DNA of 64,000 bases. Origin: JAZKHT01 sp040385245 (GTDB taxonomy: Bacteria > Pseudomonadota > Alphaproteobacteria > Rhodobacterales > Rhodobacteraceae). Shown one piece after another: positions 61,772 to 64,000 of this stretch (its first letter is position 1; each line of letters begins with the position of its first letter). Under the pieces are notes generated by a model that worked only from the letters and a program-made list of their open reading frames with translations, was not told where the DNA came from and did not search any database. The stretch lies in the NCBI GenBank assembly GCA_040385245.1, contig JAZKHT010000008.1:124001-188000 (forward strand), given 5' to 3'. The position numbers and the translations under genes were made by a program.

Positions 61772-63153
61772 GTCAGGCGCAGGTGTTTCGGGTCTGCCCG
61801 TCCGGTGCCCGCCATCAATGTATCGGCAAAGGCGGCGATGCGGGCGGCGTCATCAGGGTCACGGCCCGCAAAGGCCAGATTGGCGCGCGCCTTGGCCAGC
61901 AACTCGGTCCGCGACAGCGGGGCCTTTGCCCCGCCGCGCAGGCAAGGCGACCGGGATTCCACCACGCTGCCATCCTTCAGCGTCGCGCGGACGTGGCCGG
62001 TGTAATTGGCGGGATATTCGTTGTCAGGGTCGATGACGAAATCAACCTTGCCCGCCAGTGCCAGAACGCGCGCATCGCGCACGGTGGTTTCGGTGAACTG
62101 CGCCAGCCCCGCATCGCCAAAGACGAACCCCGCCGCCACGCAATAAGGCCCGCTGAATTTCGCCGCATAGGGCGTGGGGGGCGTCTGCTTCAACGCCAGC
62201 GGCGCCCACAGGCGGTGCACGGTGCCTTCGCCCACTTCACACAGGATGGATGCCACATCTTCGGGCCGCACCCCGCGCCGCGCCAGATCGACGGCGCAAT
62301 CGACAAAGGGCTGGGTCATCGTCCCGCAGGCATAGGGTTTGAACGCCAGCCGTGCCGATTCCCAACGTGTGCCCAGATCATCGGTCAGCGGCGTAAAATC
62401 GGTGGCGACAGGGTCGGAAAAGCCGTGAAAGAAGCCGTGCGTGCCCTCGAACACCGTGGCAGGCCCGCTGAACCCTGCGGCACCCAAGGCGGCGGCCCGC
62501 ATCCCCGACTGCGCGGCCCATCCGGCATGCAGGCGTTTTGTCGATGATCCGTCGGCCAGATATTCGATGATGCCCGATGCCATCGACCCCGCCACCCCCA
62601 GCGCATCGCGGATCTGCGCTGGGTTCAGCCGCAGCGCCGCCGAAACCCCCGCCGCCGCCGACATCGCCCCCAGCACGGCGGTGGGGTGAAAGCCCGCCTT
62701 GTGCACCGACTTGTCCGCGACCAGTCCCAGACGGCACATTGTCTCGATCCCGACAACAATACCGCGCGCCACGTCGGCGGCGGCCAGATCGTAGCGTTCG
62801 GCTGCGGCCAGAAGGGCCGGAACGATCACCACGCCGGTGTGGACGGGGCAGCCTTCAAAGGTATTGTCGAAATCCTCGCCATGACCGCAGGTGCCGTTGA
62901 TGGCGGCCGCCGCCTCGGGGCTGTGGCCATCCGGCAGACCAAAGACGGTGGCAGTGCCTGCATCGGGAAAGGCCGCGCGAACCGCACGGCCATAGTCTGT
63001 GTCCAGCGCCGCGATCGACAGGCCGACCGTATCAAGGATGGTATTCGCGCAGCCCTGAATGGCCGCTTGCGGCACATCGGCCAGATCCAGCCCAGCAATC
63101 CAGTCGGCAAGAAGTTCAGAGACGGTGGTCATGGGCGTGGTCCTTTCAGACAC
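61768..63153 (-). CDS. MmgE/PrpD-family protein
   Basis: The 461-residue protein has the MmgE/PrpD pattern: DWIAGLDLADVPQAAIQGCANTILDTVGLSIAALDTDYG, GHGEDFDNTF, HPTAVLGAMSAAAG, and KPYACGTMTQPFVDC. The family includes 2-methylcitrate dehydratase and cis-aconitate-like lyases. It lies 26 bases after a second copy of the same family and is coupled to the TauE/SafE gene. Substrate cannot be read. Confidence 0.88.
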   Translation of the reverse strand: MSERTTPMTTVSELLADWIAGLDLADVPQAAIQGCANTILDTVGLSIAALDTDYGRAVRAAFPDAGTATVFGLPDGHSPEAAAAINGTCGHGEDFDNTFEGCPVHTGVVIVPALLAAAERYDLAAADVARGIVVGIETMCRLGLVADKSVHKAGFHPTAVLGAMSAAAGVSAALRLNPAQIRDALGVAGSMASGIIEYLADGSSTKRLHAGWAAQSGMRAAALGAAGFSGPATVFEGTHGFFHGFSDPVATDFTPLTDDLGTRWESARLAFKPYACGTMTQPFVDCAVDLARRGVRPEDVASILCEVGEGTVHRLWAPLALKQTPPTPYAAKFSGPYCVAAGFVFGDAGLAQFTETTVRDARVLALAGKVDFVIDPDNEYPANYTGHVRATLKDGSVVESRSPCLRGGAKAPLSRTELLAKARANLAFAGRDPDDAARIAAFADTLMAGTGRADPKHLRLT

Positions 63154-63179
63154 CGGGATGGGTCGGGCACCAGAACGGG

Positions 63180-64000
63180 TCAGGCACCAAAGCGGGACAG
63201 GCCCGCAAGGTTCGGATGGCGGGGCAGGGCGCGCAGCCAGTCGATCATCTCGTCCGCCCGCGCTGGACCCCAGCCGCCGTGCAGACAGTTGGCGCGGGCC
63301 TTCGCCTCGATCTGGGCCTCGGTCAGCGGTTCGCGCATGCCGCCGCGCAGGTGGGGCTGGTCCAGCGCGATCCTGCGGCCATCGATGGTTTCCACCCGGA
63401 CGTGGCCCGAATAGTTGCGTGGATATTCGTTTTCAGGGTCAATGACATAGCTGATCTTCTGCGCCAACCGCAGCACAGCGTCATCGGCGGCGCGCGCGTC
63501 AGTGAACTGCGACAGACCGGCGTCGCCATCAAAGAACCCCACCGCCATACAGAACGGCATCGAGAATTTGGCGGCATAGCCCGACGGCGGGTGATGCTTG
63601 TCCGCCAGCGGTTCCCACAACCGATGTACCAGCCCTTCGCCTGTGGGGCAGGTGATGCGGGCGATGCTGTCCGGGTCGATCCCGGTTTGCGCCAGCCGGA
63701 TCATGCAGTCGATATAGGGGTGGATCATCGTTCCACAGGCATAGGGCTTGAACGCGATACGCTCGGCATACCAGCGATCCCCCAGCCCATCCGACAGGTG
63801 GCTGAAATCGGGTGTGGCGGTGGGTGCAAAGGCGTGGAAAAACCCGTGCGGCCCGTCAAACACGGTCCGGGGGGCAAAAAACCCCGTCCGCGCCAGCACC
63901 GCCGCCCGCACGCCCGATTGTGCCGCCCATCCGGGATGCAGCCGTTTGGTCCAGGCGCCTTCGGTCAGGTATTCCAGAATGCCGCTGGCAAAACTGCCCG
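63180..64000 (-). CDS. Second MmgE/PrpD-family protein, N-terminus beyond the window
   Basis: The frame is open to the end of the window and encodes 273 residues of the C-terminal part: SFASGILEYLTEGAWTKRLHPGWAAQSG, GPHGFFHAF, KPYACGTMIHPYIDCMIRLA, and PENEYPRNYSGHVRVE. It is clearly a paralogue of the gene that follows it on the minus strand (same motifs GWAAQSG and KPYACGTM). It stops with a TGA at 63180-63182. The start lies outside the window. Confidence 0.85.
   Translation of the reverse strand, partial: GSFASGILEYLTEGAWTKRLHPGWAAQSGVRAAVLARTGFFAPRTVFDGPHGFFHAFAPTATPDFSHLSDGLGDRWYAERIAFKPYACGTMIHPYIDCMIRLAQTGIDPDSIARITCPTGEGLVHRLWEPLADKHHPPSGYAAKFSMPFCMAVGFFDGDAGLSQFTDARAADDAVLRLAQKISYVIDPENEYPRNYSGHVRVETIDGRRIALDQPHLRGGMREPLTEAQIEAKARANCLHGGWGPARADEMIDWLRALPRHPNLAGLSRFGA

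Overview
The window looks like chromosomal DNA of a high-GC alphaproteobacterium of the Rhodobacteraceae (Roseobacter/Paracoccus-like). The markers are a complete sox cluster, clpP-clpX, accB-accC, preT/preA, an NDUFA12-type complex I protein, FNR-type boxes, a CtrA-type box and tad-like pilus genes. This placement is inferred from gene content and protein flavour, not from a database search.

Layout. 1-8354 is an accessory island ending exactly at the 3' end of a tRNA-Asn gene (8355-8429, minus). It holds the end of a serine recombinase, a small-terminase-like protein, an AbiV-type HEPN protein, an OLD-family ATPase/nuclease with a divergent WYL-type protein, three coupled unknown genes, a ParA ATPase with a fused helix-turn-helix, and the C-terminal stub of a cytosine-C5 methyltransferase. 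8499-24208 is mostly housekeeping: MBL hydrolase, EnvZ-like kinase, CAP protein, clpP-clpX, NDUFA12/MlaD/DUF2155, aat, accBC, preT-dedA-preA, a luciferase-like monooxygenase and a FAD oxidase. 24295-27239 has three secreted low-complexity or calcium-binding proteins on the minus strand; two of them sit behind perfect FNR boxes.

27389-41725 is the sulfur-oxidation region. soxV-W-X-Y-Z-A-B-C-D-E-F-H runs on the minus strand, and soxS-soxR-soxT (YeeE/YedE) runs divergently. A conserved AT-rich operator precedes both soxX and the soxV/soxS divergence, and the ArsR-type SoxR carries the two cysteines typical of persulfide sensors. The cluster should oxidise thiosulfate in the periplasm, with SoxXA, SoxYZ, SoxB and SoxCD as the core and SoxS/V/W keeping thiols reduced.

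41790-46430 is a gene graveyard. Successive deletions and point mutations have turned rpoN, an oligopeptide-type ABC transporter (dppB/dppF), a C45 peptidase and an AtuA gene into joined fragments; only a DUF4387 gene is near full length. Beyond it lie sulP, an L,D-transpeptidase, a 1071-residue RTX-Hint protein behind a CtrA-like box, a three-gene tad-type operon whose VWA gene has an in-frame amber codon, DUF892, an AI-2E family membrane protein, a PQQ-type sugar dehydrogenase, TauE/SafE and two tandem MmgE/PrpD genes, the last cut by the window end.

The points most worth a second look are the amber codon in the VWA pilus gene, the decay zone, the paired FNR boxes, the shared sox operator, and the AbiV/OLD/WYL group at a tRNA-bounded island.
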